DNA of 64,000 nt from Desulfitibacter alkalitolerans DSM 16504 (GCF_000620305.1 NZ_KK211106.1:84769-148768), one strand, 5' to 3'; positions 28,899 through 38,222 are shown, numbered from the stretch's first letter. Numbers and translations are program-made. Notes: a model not told the origin generated them from the sequence alone.

Positions 28899-29837
28899 TT
28901 GTATATTACAAAATCCAAGATTTCCATAATAGGAACGGGGATGGTGGGCTCTTCCATAGCCTATGCCTTGATGATAAGTGGATTAACCTCCCGGCTTGTT
29001 CTTGTGGATATAGACGAAAAAAGGGCACAAGGGGAGGCCATGGATTTAAGTCATAGCGCTTCCTTTATCAAGCCAATCAAGATAACTGCAGGAGACTATG
29101 CAGATTGCAAGGGATCACAAATTGTCATAATTGCCGCCGGAGCTAATCAAAAACCTGGTGAAACCCGCCTTGAACTCACTAACAGAAATGTTGAAGTTTT
29201 AAATAGTATTATTAAGCCTTTATCCAAGCACTGCCCTGACAGTATTGTTCTCCTTGTCTCCAATCCTGTAGACATTTTGACCTATGTTACCCATAAATCA
29301 GGTTACTTTAAAAATGGAAGGGTTATTGGCTCAGGCACTGTTCTGGATACATCCCGGTTTAGATATTTAATTGGGCAGCATTGTCAGGTTGATCCCAGAA
29401 GTGTTCATGCATATGTTCTAGGAGAGCATGGTGATTCAGAGGTTTTAACATGGTCATCGGCAAGTATTGGGGGTATGAAGCTTTTAGATTTTTGCAGATT
29501 AGCCCCTGGAGCTAATGAAAACTGGAAAAAGGACATTGATTATAAAGTGCGCAAGGCTGCTTATGAAATAATAACAAGAAAGGGCTCCACCTATTATGCA
29601 ATTGGCATGGCGACCAAGCGTATTGTAGAAGCAATTCTTAGAAATGAAAAATCTGTGCTGACAGTATCTGCAATGATAAATAATGCCTATGGGATAAGTG
29701 ACGTATGCTTGAGCCTGCCAACAATAGTAGGCAGCAGGGGTATTATAAGAACCTTTGAACCAAAGCTGAGCACAGAAGAAATAACTGAATTACAAAGATC
29801 TGCAGATACTCTTAAAAAATACTTAAAAAACCTATAA
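28899..29837 (+). CDS. ldh: L-lactate dehydrogenase
   Basis: The 312-aa protein has the NAD site IGTGMVGSSIAYAL, the substrate loop AAGANQKPGETRLEL whose Gln fits lactate rather than malate dehydrogenase, and the catalytic His motif VLGEHGDSEV. It reduces pyruvate to L-lactate with NADH. It starts at TTG 28899 behind GGAGG (8-base spacing). It is apparently a single gene. The NRNVEVLN segment and length are ordinary for Firmicutes LDH. Confidence 0.9.
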   Translation: MYITKSKISIIGTGMVGSSIAYALMISGLTSRLVLVDIDEKRAQGEAMDLSHSASFIKPIKITAGDYADCKGSQIVIIAAGANQKPGETRLELTNRNVEVLNSIIKPLSKHCPDSIVLLVSNPVDILTYVTHKSGYFKNGRVIGSGTVLDTSRFRYLIGQHCQVDPRSVHAYVLGEHGDSEVLTWSSASIGGMKLLDFCRLAPGANENWKKDIDYKVRKAAYEIITRKGSTYYAIGMATKRIVEAILRNEKSVLTVSAMINNAYGISDVCLSLPTIVGSRGIIRTFEPKLSTEEITELQRSADTLKKYLKNL

Positions 29838-29951
29838 TTAAAAGCAGGATAATTAATGTTAAGAGCGAATAAGTCACTATAATGAACCTACTGTTCAGTG
29901 GGCGAACATATTTAAAATAATAATATTAATTTTTAGGAGGTACATAAAACC

Positions 29952-30806
29952 ATGGCTGAAAGAAAGAAAATTACAATCCACACCTTAAGAGAAATGATGG
30001 AAAAGGGCGAACAAATAACAATGCTTACATGCTATGATTATCCAATGGCATTGATACAGGAAAGGGTTGGTATCGAGATTATACTTGTTGGTGACTCACT
30101 GGGTATGACTGTTTATGGATATGATGGAACCCTGCCAGTAACCATTGACATGTCAATTCGTCATACACAGGCAGTTCGCAAGGCCGCTCCTACCGCATTC
30201 CTGGTTGGTGACATGCCTTATATGACTTATCAGGTAAGCCCTGAAAAGGCCATTGAAAATGCAGGCAGAATGATGGCTGAAACAGGCTGCGATTGTGTGA
30301 AGCTTGAAGGTGGAGAAGAGATGGCTGATACTGTAAGAGCTTTAGTTAGAGCTACTATTCCAGTAATGGGCCACATTGGTATCACTCCACAATCAATGGC
30401 ACAAATGGGTGGATTTAAAGCCCAGGGAAGAAGTGCAGAAGCAGCAATCAAGCTTATTAATGATGCAAAGGCTCTAGAAGAGGCCGGCATTTCCTTGCTG
30501 TTAGTTGAAGGTGTACCACCTGCAGTGCTTGCCGAAATAACAGAAAGAGCAAAAATTCCTGTAATTAGTTTAGGAGCTGGAGAAAAGGCCCATGGTCAAT
30601 TACTAATAGTTCATGACATTTTAGGCTTCTTTGACGCTTTTGTGCCAAAGTTCGTTAAGAAATATGCCAATTTAAACGCTACCATTCATGAAGCTCTAGC
30701 AGCTTACAAGGATGAAGTTAAAACAGGGGCATATCCAGATGAAAAATATGTTTACGGCATGCCGCAAGAAGAGCTCGAAAAGATGAAGGAAATGTTGAAG
30801 AAGTAA
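29952..30806 (+). CDS. panB: PanB-family ketopantoate hydroxymethyltransferase-like protein (copy 2)
   Basis: The 284-aa protein keeps VGDSLGM, VGDMPY, the Lys/Glu of CVKLEGG and a Glu in LLVEGVP. It is clearly related to copy 1 at 8364 but differs throughout. The usual GIGAG..DGQ motif is SLGAGEKAHGQ here, followed by the normal HDILG. There is no panC or panD beside it, and it is monocistronic with AGGAGG and its own terminator. It may be the biosynthetic enzyme for coenzyme A or a paralogue with another aldol substrate. Confidence 0.82.
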   Translation: MAERKKITIHTLREMMEKGEQITMLTCYDYPMALIQERVGIEIILVGDSLGMTVYGYDGTLPVTIDMSIRHTQAVRKAAPTAFLVGDMPYMTYQVSPEKAIENAGRMMAETGCDCVKLEGGEEMADTVRALVRATIPVMGHIGITPQSMAQMGGFKAQGRSAEAAIKLINDAKALEEAGISLLLVEGVPPAVLAEITERAKIPVISLGAGEKAHGQLLIVHDILGFFDAFVPKFVKKYANLNATIHEALAAYKDEVKTGAYPDEKYVYGMPQEELEKMKEMLKK

Positions 30807-30818
30807 GAGTGATAAAAT

Positions 30819-30861
30819 AAAGCCTCCCATTACTTACACTAGTAAGTGATGGGAGGCTTTT
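30819..30861 (+). terminator. Intrinsic terminator after the second panB-like gene
   Basis: AAAGCCTCCCAT and ATGGGAGGCTTT form a 12-bp stem with an inner CTTAC/GTAAG stem, followed by TTTTA. Confidence 0.85.
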
Positions 30862-31045
30862 ACAAATTATTATCCCAAAAACACTTCCATCTGGTTTTAA
30901 GAACATTGGATTTTTTGGATGGGACGAAAAGGGAAACAGTAACCTTGCAGTGGCAAATTTAATTGATTCACAGGTTGTAGTATTGGATGCTCCAAATAAG
31001 ACTAGATTTGACGAGTATATTGTTCCTAGTTGGGGCAGGAAATAG
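30860..31045 (+). pseudogene. Orphan coding remnant
   Basis: A frame without a usable start codon encodes about 60 residues (including GFFGWDEKGNSNLAVANLI and KTRFDEYIVPSWGRK) and ends in TAG at 31043-31045. It looks protein-like but begins inside the terminator of the preceding gene. It may be the tail of a deleted gene. I do not recognise the family. Nothing else is visible between 30862 and 31103. Confidence 0.35.
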
Positions 31046-31103
31046 AGTAATCTTTTCTGCCGGTGGCAAATTATACTCAACTAATAATTAGGAGATTGGG
31101 TAA

Positions 31104-31525
31104 ATGTATAAAAAACACTGATTACAAGTATCTTGCTTTTAGCATTGCTAGTAGTATCTCCATTAAGTGCTTATGGATATTCACATGACATTAGCTACGA
31201 AAAATTTACTTACCCTGGAGCTTATGCTGGCCAGCATTTTCTTTGGTCCCCATTTCGAGATGCTAGCAACAATGAACAATTTCGAACTGTCACAAGCAAA
31301 TACAATAATCCTCGACCTCTAGTTTCTTCTCCTCATGGAGGAGTCGATTTTAGTACTAGTGGTCAAAATCTTAATCTATATAGTATTGGTAATGGAAAGG
31401 TTGTAGCTAAAAACACAAGTGATACCAGTGCACCTTTTGGTTTTTATGTAATTATTCAGTTAGATGTTAATAATGATTTGTATATCATTTTGATACAATG
31501 TCAAAAAAGATATTACTTGGACTAA
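31104..31525 (+). pseudogene. Broken M23-type peptidase gene
   Basis: The ATG at 31104 follows AGGAG but meets a stop after five codons. Adding one base in the A-run near 31110 would give an intact signal peptide (TLITSILLLALLVVSPLSAYG). The rest reads as the start of an M23/LytM endopeptidase with the HxGxD zinc motif (SSPHGGVDFS) and VIIQLDVNN. Near 31490 the frame shifts again: the +2 frame there reads VYHFDTMSKK, reminiscent of the second zinc motif. The gene ends before the domain is complete. Two frameshifts and truncation indicate a pseudogene. Confidence 0.6.
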
Positions 31526-31566
31526 CATAACCCATACCTTCATAGATTTATCATAGGGTGATATTT

Positions 31567-32724
31567 ATGAAATATATAAGAAATGTATTAAATGGGACTT
31601 CAAGAATCTTGATATTTATAATGGCAGTGATCTTATTCTTGGTCATAACAAGTGCAGCCTACCTTACTTTTATGTATAATCCCTTGATTAAAATGGAAAT
31701 AACCTATGCCTGGCCTGAATACAAGGGCAAGCTGGTCATCAGGGATAAAAAAGAATTAACTGATTTTTTAAAGGTTTATAGAGAAATAGAAAGCATCCCA
31801 GGACAGCTCCGAGAAGAGGACTTTTACTATTTAGTAAAACTAGAATACAAAAGGAATCTGGAGCAGGTGGTTTTAGATAAAAAGCTTAAACTATACAATC
31901 CAGCAACAAAAAACTATGAATATTCTCCCCATGTACAGTCTTTTTTTGCCAGGCATATCACTGAACTTAATAACTCTTATTTTGGTGAGATCATAACTTG
32001 GCAGGAGATAGCTCCAAAAATACCCAAGGGAAAGGCCATAGAGCTTCGAGATATTGAGGCAGGGGTTACTTTTAGTATTAAGAGATATGGCGGGGTAAGT
32101 CATGCAGATATTGAGCCTTTAGATGTTGAGGATACACAAATTCTAAAAAATATCTATGGCAATTGGAGCTGGAAAAGGAGAGCAGTAGTAGCCACAATTG
32201 AGGGAAAGCAGTATGCAGCATCAATAAATGGAATGCCCCATGGCGGTGGTAAAATATGGGATAATGATTTCAGGGGACACTTTTGCCTGCATTTCTTATC
32301 AAGCAAAACCCATGGTAGGGGAAGAATTGACCCAGCCCACCAGCTCATGATTCACAAGGCTGGTGGAAAGCTGTCTGAGCTGCTGGATTTGGCCGAACCG
32401 GAAAACCTTACAGAATATGTTCTGGCTGCAATTGTAAGTGAGGACTTACTGCCAATTAGATATATTGTTGAAGGCCATGTAGAGGAGAATATCTGGAATG
32501 GCCTAAAAGGGATTCGCTATATTGCTGTAAATAGGGTTTACCAGAAGGAAGGCGGTGACCATGCTGCAGCAGTGGAGGTGGATGCTACATTCTACAAGGA
32601 GAACACTGCAGATTTTTCTCGCAGGGTTGTTTTTATGGAATATACCATGGATGAAGTAAGAAATAGCTGGAGGCTTAAAAGAGAAACGCTAGTTAATCTA
32701 TATAATGAAGTGTTGAAAGAATAA
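31567..32724 (+). CDS. Membrane-anchored extracytoplasmic protein of unknown function
   Basis: The 385-aa protein has one N-terminal helix (ILIFIMAVILFLVITSAAYLTF) and a large soluble part predicted outside the membrane. Residues about 235-275 form a striking segment: MPHGGGKIWDNDFRGHFCLHF followed by THGRGRIDPAHQLMIHKAGGK, rich in histidine with one cysteine. This looks like a catalytic or metal site, reminiscent of but not matching the L,D-transpeptidase HG..SHGC motif. I do not recognise the family. ATG 31567 is preferred to GTG 31558 because of TAGGGTGAT. It follows the broken peptidase. Confidence 0.72.
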   Translation: MKYIRNVLNGTSRILIFIMAVILFLVITSAAYLTFMYNPLIKMEITYAWPEYKGKLVIRDKKELTDFLKVYREIESIPGQLREEDFYYLVKLEYKRNLEQVVLDKKLKLYNPATKNYEYSPHVQSFFARHITELNNSYFGEIITWQEIAPKIPKGKAIELRDIEAGVTFSIKRYGGVSHADIEPLDVEDTQILKNIYGNWSWKRRAVVATIEGKQYAASINGMPHGGGKIWDNDFRGHFCLHFLSSKTHGRGRIDPAHQLMIHKAGGKLSELLDLAEPENLTEYVLAAIVSEDLLPIRYIVEGHVEENIWNGLKGIRYIAVNRVYQKEGGDHAAAVEVDATFYKENTADFSRRVVFMEYTMDEVRNSWRLKRETLVNLYNEVLKE

Positions 32725-32890
32725 CCAACTAATGAACCAGCTAAATTAATTTTTACTTGAAGAAGTATATAAATAAATCCATAAATCCAATCTTGAATCT
32801 AAGTAAAGAATCCTTGACTTTTAGAAAAAATGCTATATCATATCAAGAAATAAGTCATTAAAAAAACAGCATACAATGAGGTGAACTAAA

Positions 32891-33727
32891 ATGCTGCCCA
32901 AGATTGAACAAGCAAAAAATATAATAGGTGATTACAAAAGAGTTATAGTAGCATTTTCAGGGGGCGTGGATAGCTTGTACTTGCTAAAACTTGCCGTTGA
33001 AACCCTTGGAAAAGAAAATATTCTGGCAGTAACTGCAAAATCACCCCTTTCCACAGTTGGGGAAGCGGAAAATGCCAGGCATTTAAGCAATAACCTGGGA
33101 GTGGGGCATATGATTGTAGAGCTGGATGAGCTGTCTGAGCCAAAAATAGCAAATAATCCAATAGACAGATGCTACCACTGCAAGAGGTTTCGCTATGAAC
33201 AATTAATGAGGCTAAAGGATGAGGGCGGTTATGATGCTATCCTGGATGGGTCAAACTTTTCGGATTTGAGTGATTACAGGCCAGGAATGCGAGCTTGTGA
33301 GGAACTGGGTATTGTAAGCCCTTTAAAGCTGGCGGGGTTTACTAAGGATGAGATAAGGCAACAGCTCAAAACCCTGGGTATTCCCCAATGGGATACTCCA
33401 TCCCGAGCCTGCCTGGCATCTCGAATACCCTATGGCGACCGGCTGACCAGGGACAAGCTTGCCAGGGTTGATAATGCAGAGCAGTTTTTAATGTCACTAG
33501 GGTTTAAAAATCTGCGTGTAAGGCTCCATGGTGATATTGCCAGAATTGAACTGCCAAAGAAGGATATGCATTTAATATTTGAAAAAAACCTTACTGAAGT
33601 AATTTCCGAAGAATTAAGGAAATATGGCTGTAAATTTGTTACATTAGATTTAGAAGGGTTGCGCAGCGGCAGCCTAAACCCAGATAAGGAGGTGTTGGCA
33701 AATGAAGGTAGCAAATACAATTACTGA
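32891..33727 (+). CDS. larE: LarE-type ATP-dependent sacrificial sulfur transferase
   Basis: The 278-aa protein has a PP-loop ATP pyrophosphatase motif ([13 protein letters not shown]), [27 protein letters not shown], and the conserved [14 protein letters not shown] that contains the sulfur-donor cysteine in LarE. LarE provides sulfur for the nickel-pincer cofactor of lactate racemase and relatives. No larA, larB or larC is in the window. It overlaps the cysteine synthase gene by 26 bases; cysteine could supply or recharge sulfur. A different thiolation target cannot be excluded. Confidence 0.88.
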   Translation: MLPKIEQAKNIIGDYKRVIVAFSGGVDSLYLLKLAVETLGKENILAVTAKSPLSTVGEAENARHLSNNLGVGHMIVELDELSEPKIANNPIDRCYHCKRFRYEQLMRLKDEGGYDAILDGSNFSDLSDYRPGMRACEELGIVSPLKLAGFTKDEIRQQLKTLGIPQWDTPSRACLASRIPYGDRLTRDKLARVDNAEQFLMSLGFKNLRVRLHGDIARIELPKKDMHLIFEKNLTEVISEELRKYGCKFVTLDLEGLRSGSLNPDKEVLANEGSKYNY

Positions 33728-34628
33728 TTTAATTGGCAGGACTCCCCTTGTGAGGCTAAATAGAATGAATAGGGGTCTTTATGGGGAAGTTGTAGTAAAG
33801 CTGGAGGCCTTTAATCCAGGTGGAAGTGTAAAAGACAGGATAGCCTTGAGCATGATCGAGAGTGCAGAAAAAGAAGGAATCCTTGGTAAGGATTCGGTTA
33901 TCATAGAACCGACAAGCGGAAATACTGGAGTTGGCCTGGCTATGGTTGCAGCTGCAAAGGGCTATAAGCTTATACTTACCATGCCTGACACCATGAGCAT
34001 TGAAAGAAGAAAAATATTGGCGGCCTTTGGAGCTGAACTTGTTTTAACTCCTGGTGCAGAGGGCATGAGAGGAGCCATAAAAAAAGCCGAGGAAATAAGT
34101 GCCAGCACAGAAAAAAGCTTTATGCCCCAGCAGTTTATCAATAAGGCCAATCCACAAATACATAGGGAGACTACTGCCATGGAGATATGGGAGGATACTC
34201 ATGGAAAGGTGGATATTTTTGTAGCCGGGGTAGGAACAGGTGGTTCCATTACTGGAGCAGGAGAAGTATTAAAGGCTAAAAAACACTCTATCAGACTGGT
34301 TGCTGTTGAACCTTATGATTCACCAGTATTGTCAGGGGGCAATCCTGGTCCTCATAAAATCCAGGGTATAGGAGCAGGTTTTGTTCCAGAAATACTCAAT
34401 GTTAAGATTATAGATGAGATATATAAGATTAAAACAGAAGAAGCCTATGAAACAGCCCGCAGGCTAGCTGCAGAGGAAGGTATTCTAGCCGGCATTTCAT
34501 CAGGTGCCAACCTTTATGCGGCACTGCAGGTTGCTGCCAGGGAGGAAAACAAGGGCAAGCTAATTGTAGTAATTCTACCTGATACTGGAGAAAGATATTT
34601 GTCAACTCCTTTATTTGATAAGGATTAA
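33702..34628 (+). CDS. cysK: Cysteine synthase (O-acetylserine sulfhydrylase)
   Basis: The 308-aa PLP enzyme has the lysine motif [11 protein letters not shown], the substrate loop [11 protein letters not shown], and the phosphate-binding [10 protein letters not shown]. It makes L-cysteine from O-acetylserine and sulfide. The ATG follows AGGAGG located inside the end of larE, so the two genes are coupled. The terminal [14 protein letters not shown] is standard. It ends at a strong palindromic terminator. Confidence 0.94.
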   Translation: MKVANTITDLIGRTPLVRLNRMNRGLYGEVVVKLEAFNPGGSVKDRIALSMIESAEKEGILGKDSVIIEPTSGNTGVGLAMVAAAKGYKLILTMPDTMSIERRKILAAFGAELVLTPGAEGMRGAIKKAEEISASTEKSFMPQQFINKANPQIHRETTAMEIWEDTHGKVDIFVAGVGTGGSITGAGEVLKAKKHSIRLVAVEPYDSPVLSGGNPGPHKIQGIGAGFVPEILNVKIIDEIYKIKTEEAYETARRLAAEEGILAGISSGANLYAALQVAAREENKGKLIVVILPDTGERYLSTPLFDKD

Positions 34629-34632
34629 ACCT

Positions 34633-34676
34633 GCTGCCTTTTGTACAGGCTGTACAAAAGGCAGCTTATTTTTTCC
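34633..34676 (+). terminator. Terminator with the CCTTTTGTACA palindrome
   Basis: A perfect 15-bp stem (GCTGCCTTTTGTACA and TGTACAAAAGGCAGC, GGC loop) is followed by TTATTTTTT. The same CCTTTTGTACA half-site recurs at 34815-34825 and 36987-36997. Confidence 0.85.
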
Positions 34677-34780
34677 TCTACTATGAACATGTCTAAAACA
34701 TATATAAAAGAGTACCATATAATAGAGGGTCAAGGAAAAGGCCTTGTTATTCTATTTATTTTTAGATATTATTAAAGAGG

Positions 34781-34825
34781 TTGTGTTTTCATCACCTTAG
34801 GCTTAATATTTGGTTTTCCTTTTGT
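34781..34825 (+). promoter_or_regulatory. Probable mtbB promoter with adjacent half-site
   Basis: TTGTGT (34781-34786), 17 bases, then TAATAT (34804-34809) form a sigma-A-like promoter 60 bp before mtbB. The half-site CCTTTTGTACA lies at 34815-34825 across the expected start site. Confidence 0.5.
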
Positions 34826-34868
34826 ACAAACATTCAATACAAATCAACTTAAGGAGGGATTAATTAAT

Positions 34869-36257
34869 ATGGGTGAATTCTTTACCCGTATGGGTGATGG
34901 CTCCGGTATTTATATGAGTGCAGAAGACATTCGCTGGGACCTTGAAGAGGGTACCAGGGATGCTGCAGATCGTGGCAAAATACCTGAGCTAACCAAAGAA
35001 GAATTAGATCAGTTGTTTGAAATTATTACCATGCCTGGCAATGTTGTAGGCGTGGAAAGGGGCAATGAGGTTGTTACTACCTCTGATTCTGGAGGCTGTA
35101 AAATTACCTATCATGCCAACATAGCTATTGATAGATCAACGGCTGTTTTAATCCACGAAAAGGTACTGGGTGCCGATTCATTGGATATTGGACACATAGA
35201 TTATAGCTATAAGGCAGTAAAGCCAGTAATGCATAATGAGGCAGCAGTAATGGAGCTTGCCCAGCTAAATAGTGTAATGCCAGTGCTATATGGTTCAATG
35301 CCAAATCTAGGACTATATACAAAGCCAGATGGACCAGTTGAGAACTGGGCCGAGCTTTTGCCTCAAGGAAAGATTGCAGAAGCAAGAGCCGCCCAGGAAG
35401 AAGCTGTAGAGCATGCTGTTAGAGACATAGTTTTTGTAGCAGGGGGCATGTATGAAGCTGGAGCGGATGGAATAAATCTTGACACATGTGGAGCCTCAGG
35501 TGATGCTGATGTTTTGGCTGCTTTGAAGGCGATCGAAATAATTAAGCAAAAATATCCAGACTTGGGTGTGGAAATGGGCATGGCTGGAGAGTTTGTATTG
35601 GGAATGCACGGTCAACTGGAATACCATGGTGTACGCCTGGCAGGTCTGTATCCCCACAAACAGGTTAAACTGGCTGAAAAAGCTGGTGCAAATATCTTTG
35701 GTCTTGTGGTTAATACAAATAGTAATATGAGTTTTCCCTGGAACATAGCACGTACTGTTACTTTCGTAAAAGCATGTACAGAGGCAGCAACAATTCCGGT
35801 GCATGTAAATGTAGGCATGGGTGTGGGAGCAATCCCCATGACTGAAGTTCCTCCAGTAGATGCTGTTTCCAGAGCAGACAAGGCAATTGTGGAAATTGGC
35901 AAGGCTGACGGGTTGTAGATAGGCGTAGGCGATCCCTTCGGTTTAGAGGTTACTCATGAAGTTGCCGTTGGCATGGGCGGAATTCGTACTGCCGGAGATC
36001 TGGTGTTACGTATGCAACTTGCCAAGGGCATGAAAATAAATGAGGCCAAAAAATACGTTGCAGAAAAGTTAGGAGTTTCCCCCATAGATTTAAGTGACTG
36101 CTATGTTATGAAAGAGGTAAGAGAGGATCTTAATATCGGACGCACCATACCAGTTGCAGGAATTGCCAGGGGAATGGAAGCAAAAATTAGAATTGCAAAG
36201 GTTTTAGGCATTAAGATAAATTCAGTTGAGCGTTTTATGGCAAAGTCAGGAATCTAA
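34869..36257 (+). CDS. mtbB: Dimethylamine:corrinoid methyltransferase with in-frame amber (pyrrolysine) codon
   Basis: The reading frame continues past a TAG at 35916-35918 without shift to TAA at 36255-36257, giving 462 residues with the amber codon at position 350. Methanosarcina MtbB has about 467 residues and its pyrrolysine is near position 356, so length and site agree. Both halves are MtbB-like: FTRMGDGSGIYMSAEDIRWDLEEG and GINLDTCGASGDADVLAALK before, MGGIRTAGDLVLRMQLAKGM after. It transfers a methyl group from dimethylamine to the corrinoid protein encoded next. Pyrrolysine insertion needs pylT/pylS and pylBCD, which are not in this window. GGAGG precedes the ATG. Confidence 0.93.
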
Positions 36258-36276
36258 TGTATAGGGGGTAAAAGGT

Positions 36277-36918
36277 TTGAGCAAAGAGCTAATTTTAGAA
36301 CAGGCTAGACAATCCATACTAAAATGTGATCCCAAAAAAGCTGTTGAAGTTGCAAAGCAAGCCCTGGCTGAGGGTTTAGACCCTGTAGAGGTTTTAAGTG
36401 AAGGCTTTAGTGATGGTATTCGACAGGTGGGAGACTTATTTGGAAGAGGAGAACTGTTCCTTCCAGAGCTTATCTCAGCTTCTCAAGTTATGAAAGAGGC
36501 ATCTAATGTATTAGAGGAAGCCATTGAAGCAAGTGCAAGCAAAAACAAGGGCAAAATGTTAATTGCTACTGTTGAGGGAGATGTCCATGACATAGGGAAA
36601 GGCATAGTTGTTTCACTGGTCAAGGCCCAGGGTATAGAGGTTATTGATTTGGGACGTGAGGTGCCGGTGCCAACAATTATCGAAAAGGCAGTAGCAAATA
36701 ATGTAAATATTATTGGCACAAGTGCATTGCTGACAACAACAATGCCAGAGCAGAAAAAGCTTGAGGATGTTCTTCGCAAGGAAGGACTAAGAGATAGATT
36801 TAAAACCATGGTTGGCGGTGCGCCCTGCACCCAGCGCTGGGCAGATAGAATAGGCGCAGATGCCTATGCAGAAGATGCTGCTGAAGCAGTTAGGAAAGCA
36901 TTGGCTCTATTAAACTAA
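36277..36918 (+). CDS. mtbC: Dimethylamine corrinoid protein
   Basis: The 213-aa protein has a helical cap domain (residues 1-90) and a B12-binding Rossmann domain with the base-off motif D102-x-H104-x-x-G107 (GDVHDIGKGI) and later GTSALLTTTM and GGAPCTQRWADRIGADAYAEDA. It carries the methyl group from MtbB to a downstream methyltransferase that is not in the window. It starts at TTG 36277 behind AGGGGG, 19 bp after mtbB, and ends at a terminator, so mtbBC form a two-gene operon. Confidence 0.93.
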   Translation: MSKELILEQARQSILKCDPKKAVEVAKQALAEGLDPVEVLSEGFSDGIRQVGDLFGRGELFLPELISASQVMKEASNVLEEAIEASASKNKGKMLIATVEGDVHDIGKGIVVSLVKAQGIEVIDLGREVPVPTIIEKAVANNVNIIGTSALLTTTMPEQKKLEDVLRKEGLRDRFKTMVGGAPCTQRWADRIGADAYAEDAAEAVRKALALLN

Positions 36919-36940
36919 CTAATAGATTAACTAATAATGT

Positions 36941-36972
36941 AAAAACGGCTGTTTTATAGGCAGCCGTTTTTT
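36941..36972 (+). terminator. Intrinsic terminator after mtbC
   Basis: AAAACGGCTG pairs with CAGCCGTTTT around a 9-base loop and is followed by TTTTCTTTTT. Confidence 0.88.
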
Positions 36973-36980
36973 CTTTTTAC

Positions 36981-37014
36981 TTGGTCCTTTTGTACATTTT
37001 GTATAAAAGGGCCA
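36981..37014. promoter_or_regulatory. Second CCTTTTGTACA palindrome, upstream of the lysine cluster
   Basis: TTGGTCCTTTTGTACA and TGTATAAAAGGGCCAA pair over 16 bp with two G-T pairs around TTT. The core repeats the palindrome at the end of cysK with the same spacing. It could be an operator for the lysine operon or a backup terminator. Confidence 0.5.
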
Positions 37015-37106
37015 ATGTGTTTTTCTGATAATATGCATATGTGAAAAATTGGAGCCAGTTAGTATGATTAAACCAGGAAATACATCTGGAAGGGCGTTGT
37101 TTATTT

Positions 37107-38147
37107 ATGTTTTTGGATGTCATAACCAAAAGAGGATATGAATCCATTTCCTTTGTTGGCATGGCAAAAAATGTAGGTAAGACAACAGCCTTTAATTTTT
37201 TGCTGAAGGAATGCTTTCAAAACCAATATCCTATTGGCATAGCTTCCCTGGGAAGAGATGGCGAAAAGAGAGATGTGATTTTTAATTTTGAAAAGCCAAG
37301 CATATGGATAGAAGCAGGCACCATGGCTGCAGTAGCCATGGAAACAATAACTGAAAACAGCATTCCCCTTGAGATACTTGAGGATACAGGTTACTCCAGT
37401 CCACTTGGGCAAATATATATCACCAGGGCTAAAAAATCTGGTTATCTAGAAGTTGCAACTACTCCATCAGCTCAAAGGATGAAAAACATAGTAAAGCTCA
37501 TGAAGTCTCTTGGTGCAAGGCTTGTTGTAGTTGATGGCGCAATTGACAGGGTTAGTTCAGCAGCACCGGAAATAACTGATTGTACAATTCTGGCCACTGG
37601 TGCAGCTCTTCACACGAATATGGAAACAGTTGTGCGTAAGACAGCTGCCAGGGTCCAACAGCTTACCCTGCCCATGCTAAAAGATAGTGATGGTCTTTTA
37701 GCCATAGAAAAAAAATCAAGTAGTGGCCAATGGCCTTTAATAATAGGAGATAATGGAACCCATGCAATTATGCATAAAAATTTTCTGGGCTATGAAAGGC
37801 AGCTTTTATCCTTTTTAAACAACCATGAGCTTAAATACGTATATATCAATGGAGCAGTACTAGAGGGATTACTGAACTTTTTTATTAATAATAGGAAGCT
37901 GCTGCAAAATACTACCCTGGTAATAAATAATGGAGCCAAGGTTTTAGTGGATTATGTAATCTGGGAAAGGTATATGAAATATCATGGCAGCATAAGTGTA
38001 ATCAAACCCATAAACCTGATGACCATTACATGCAACCCCACATCTCATAAGGGATATGCCTTTTCTCCGGAAGAGTTTGCAGGCTGTCTTGCTGACAGGA
38101 TAGGAACCATGAAGGTAGTTGATGTTGTGGCAGGTATCTGTATATAA
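37107..38147 (+). CDS. kamB: P-loop protein, probable lysine 5,6-aminomutase reactivase subunit (KamB-like)
   Basis: The 346-aa protein has a nucleotide-binding motif GMAKNVGKTT at residues 18-27, a KNxGKTT variant of Walker A, and a DxxD-like acidic stretch LVVVDGAIDRVSS near residue 145. It is the first gene of the lysine operon, 75 bp before kamD. Lysine-fermenting bacteria carry reactivase genes there that use ATP to release damaged cobalamin from the aminomutase. The name rests on position and the P-loop. The usual MutS-like partner KamC is not in the window. The start lacks a clear ribosome site, but the P-loop requires it. Confidence 0.6.
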   Translation: MFLDVITKRGYESISFVGMAKNVGKTTAFNFLLKECFQNQYPIGIASLGRDGEKRDVIFNFEKPSIWIEAGTMAAVAMETITENSIPLEILEDTGYSSPLGQIYITRAKKSGYLEVATTPSAQRMKNIVKLMKSLGARLVVVDGAIDRVSSAAPEITDCTILATGAALHTNMETVVRKTAARVQQLTLPMLKDSDGLLAIEKKSSSGQWPLIIGDNGTHAIMHKNFLGYERQLLSFLNNHELKYVYINGAVLEGLLNFFINNRKLLQNTTLVINNGAKVLVDYVIWERYMKYHGSISVIKPINLMTITCNPTSHKGYAFSPEEFAGCLADRIGTMKVVDVVAGICI

Positions 38148-38222
38148 AATGTTATTGGGGGAATTAGCTCCACCATAATTGGAGGGGCAATTATACCTTG
38201 TCAAGGAGGGGAAGATGAAGAA

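Noticed and set aside
35916-36257. Reading mtbB as a nonsense pseudogene or as two separate genes
   Set aside because: The frame stays in phase through TAG, both sides match one protein family, the amber position fits the known pyrrolysine site, and the downstream part has no own ribosome site.
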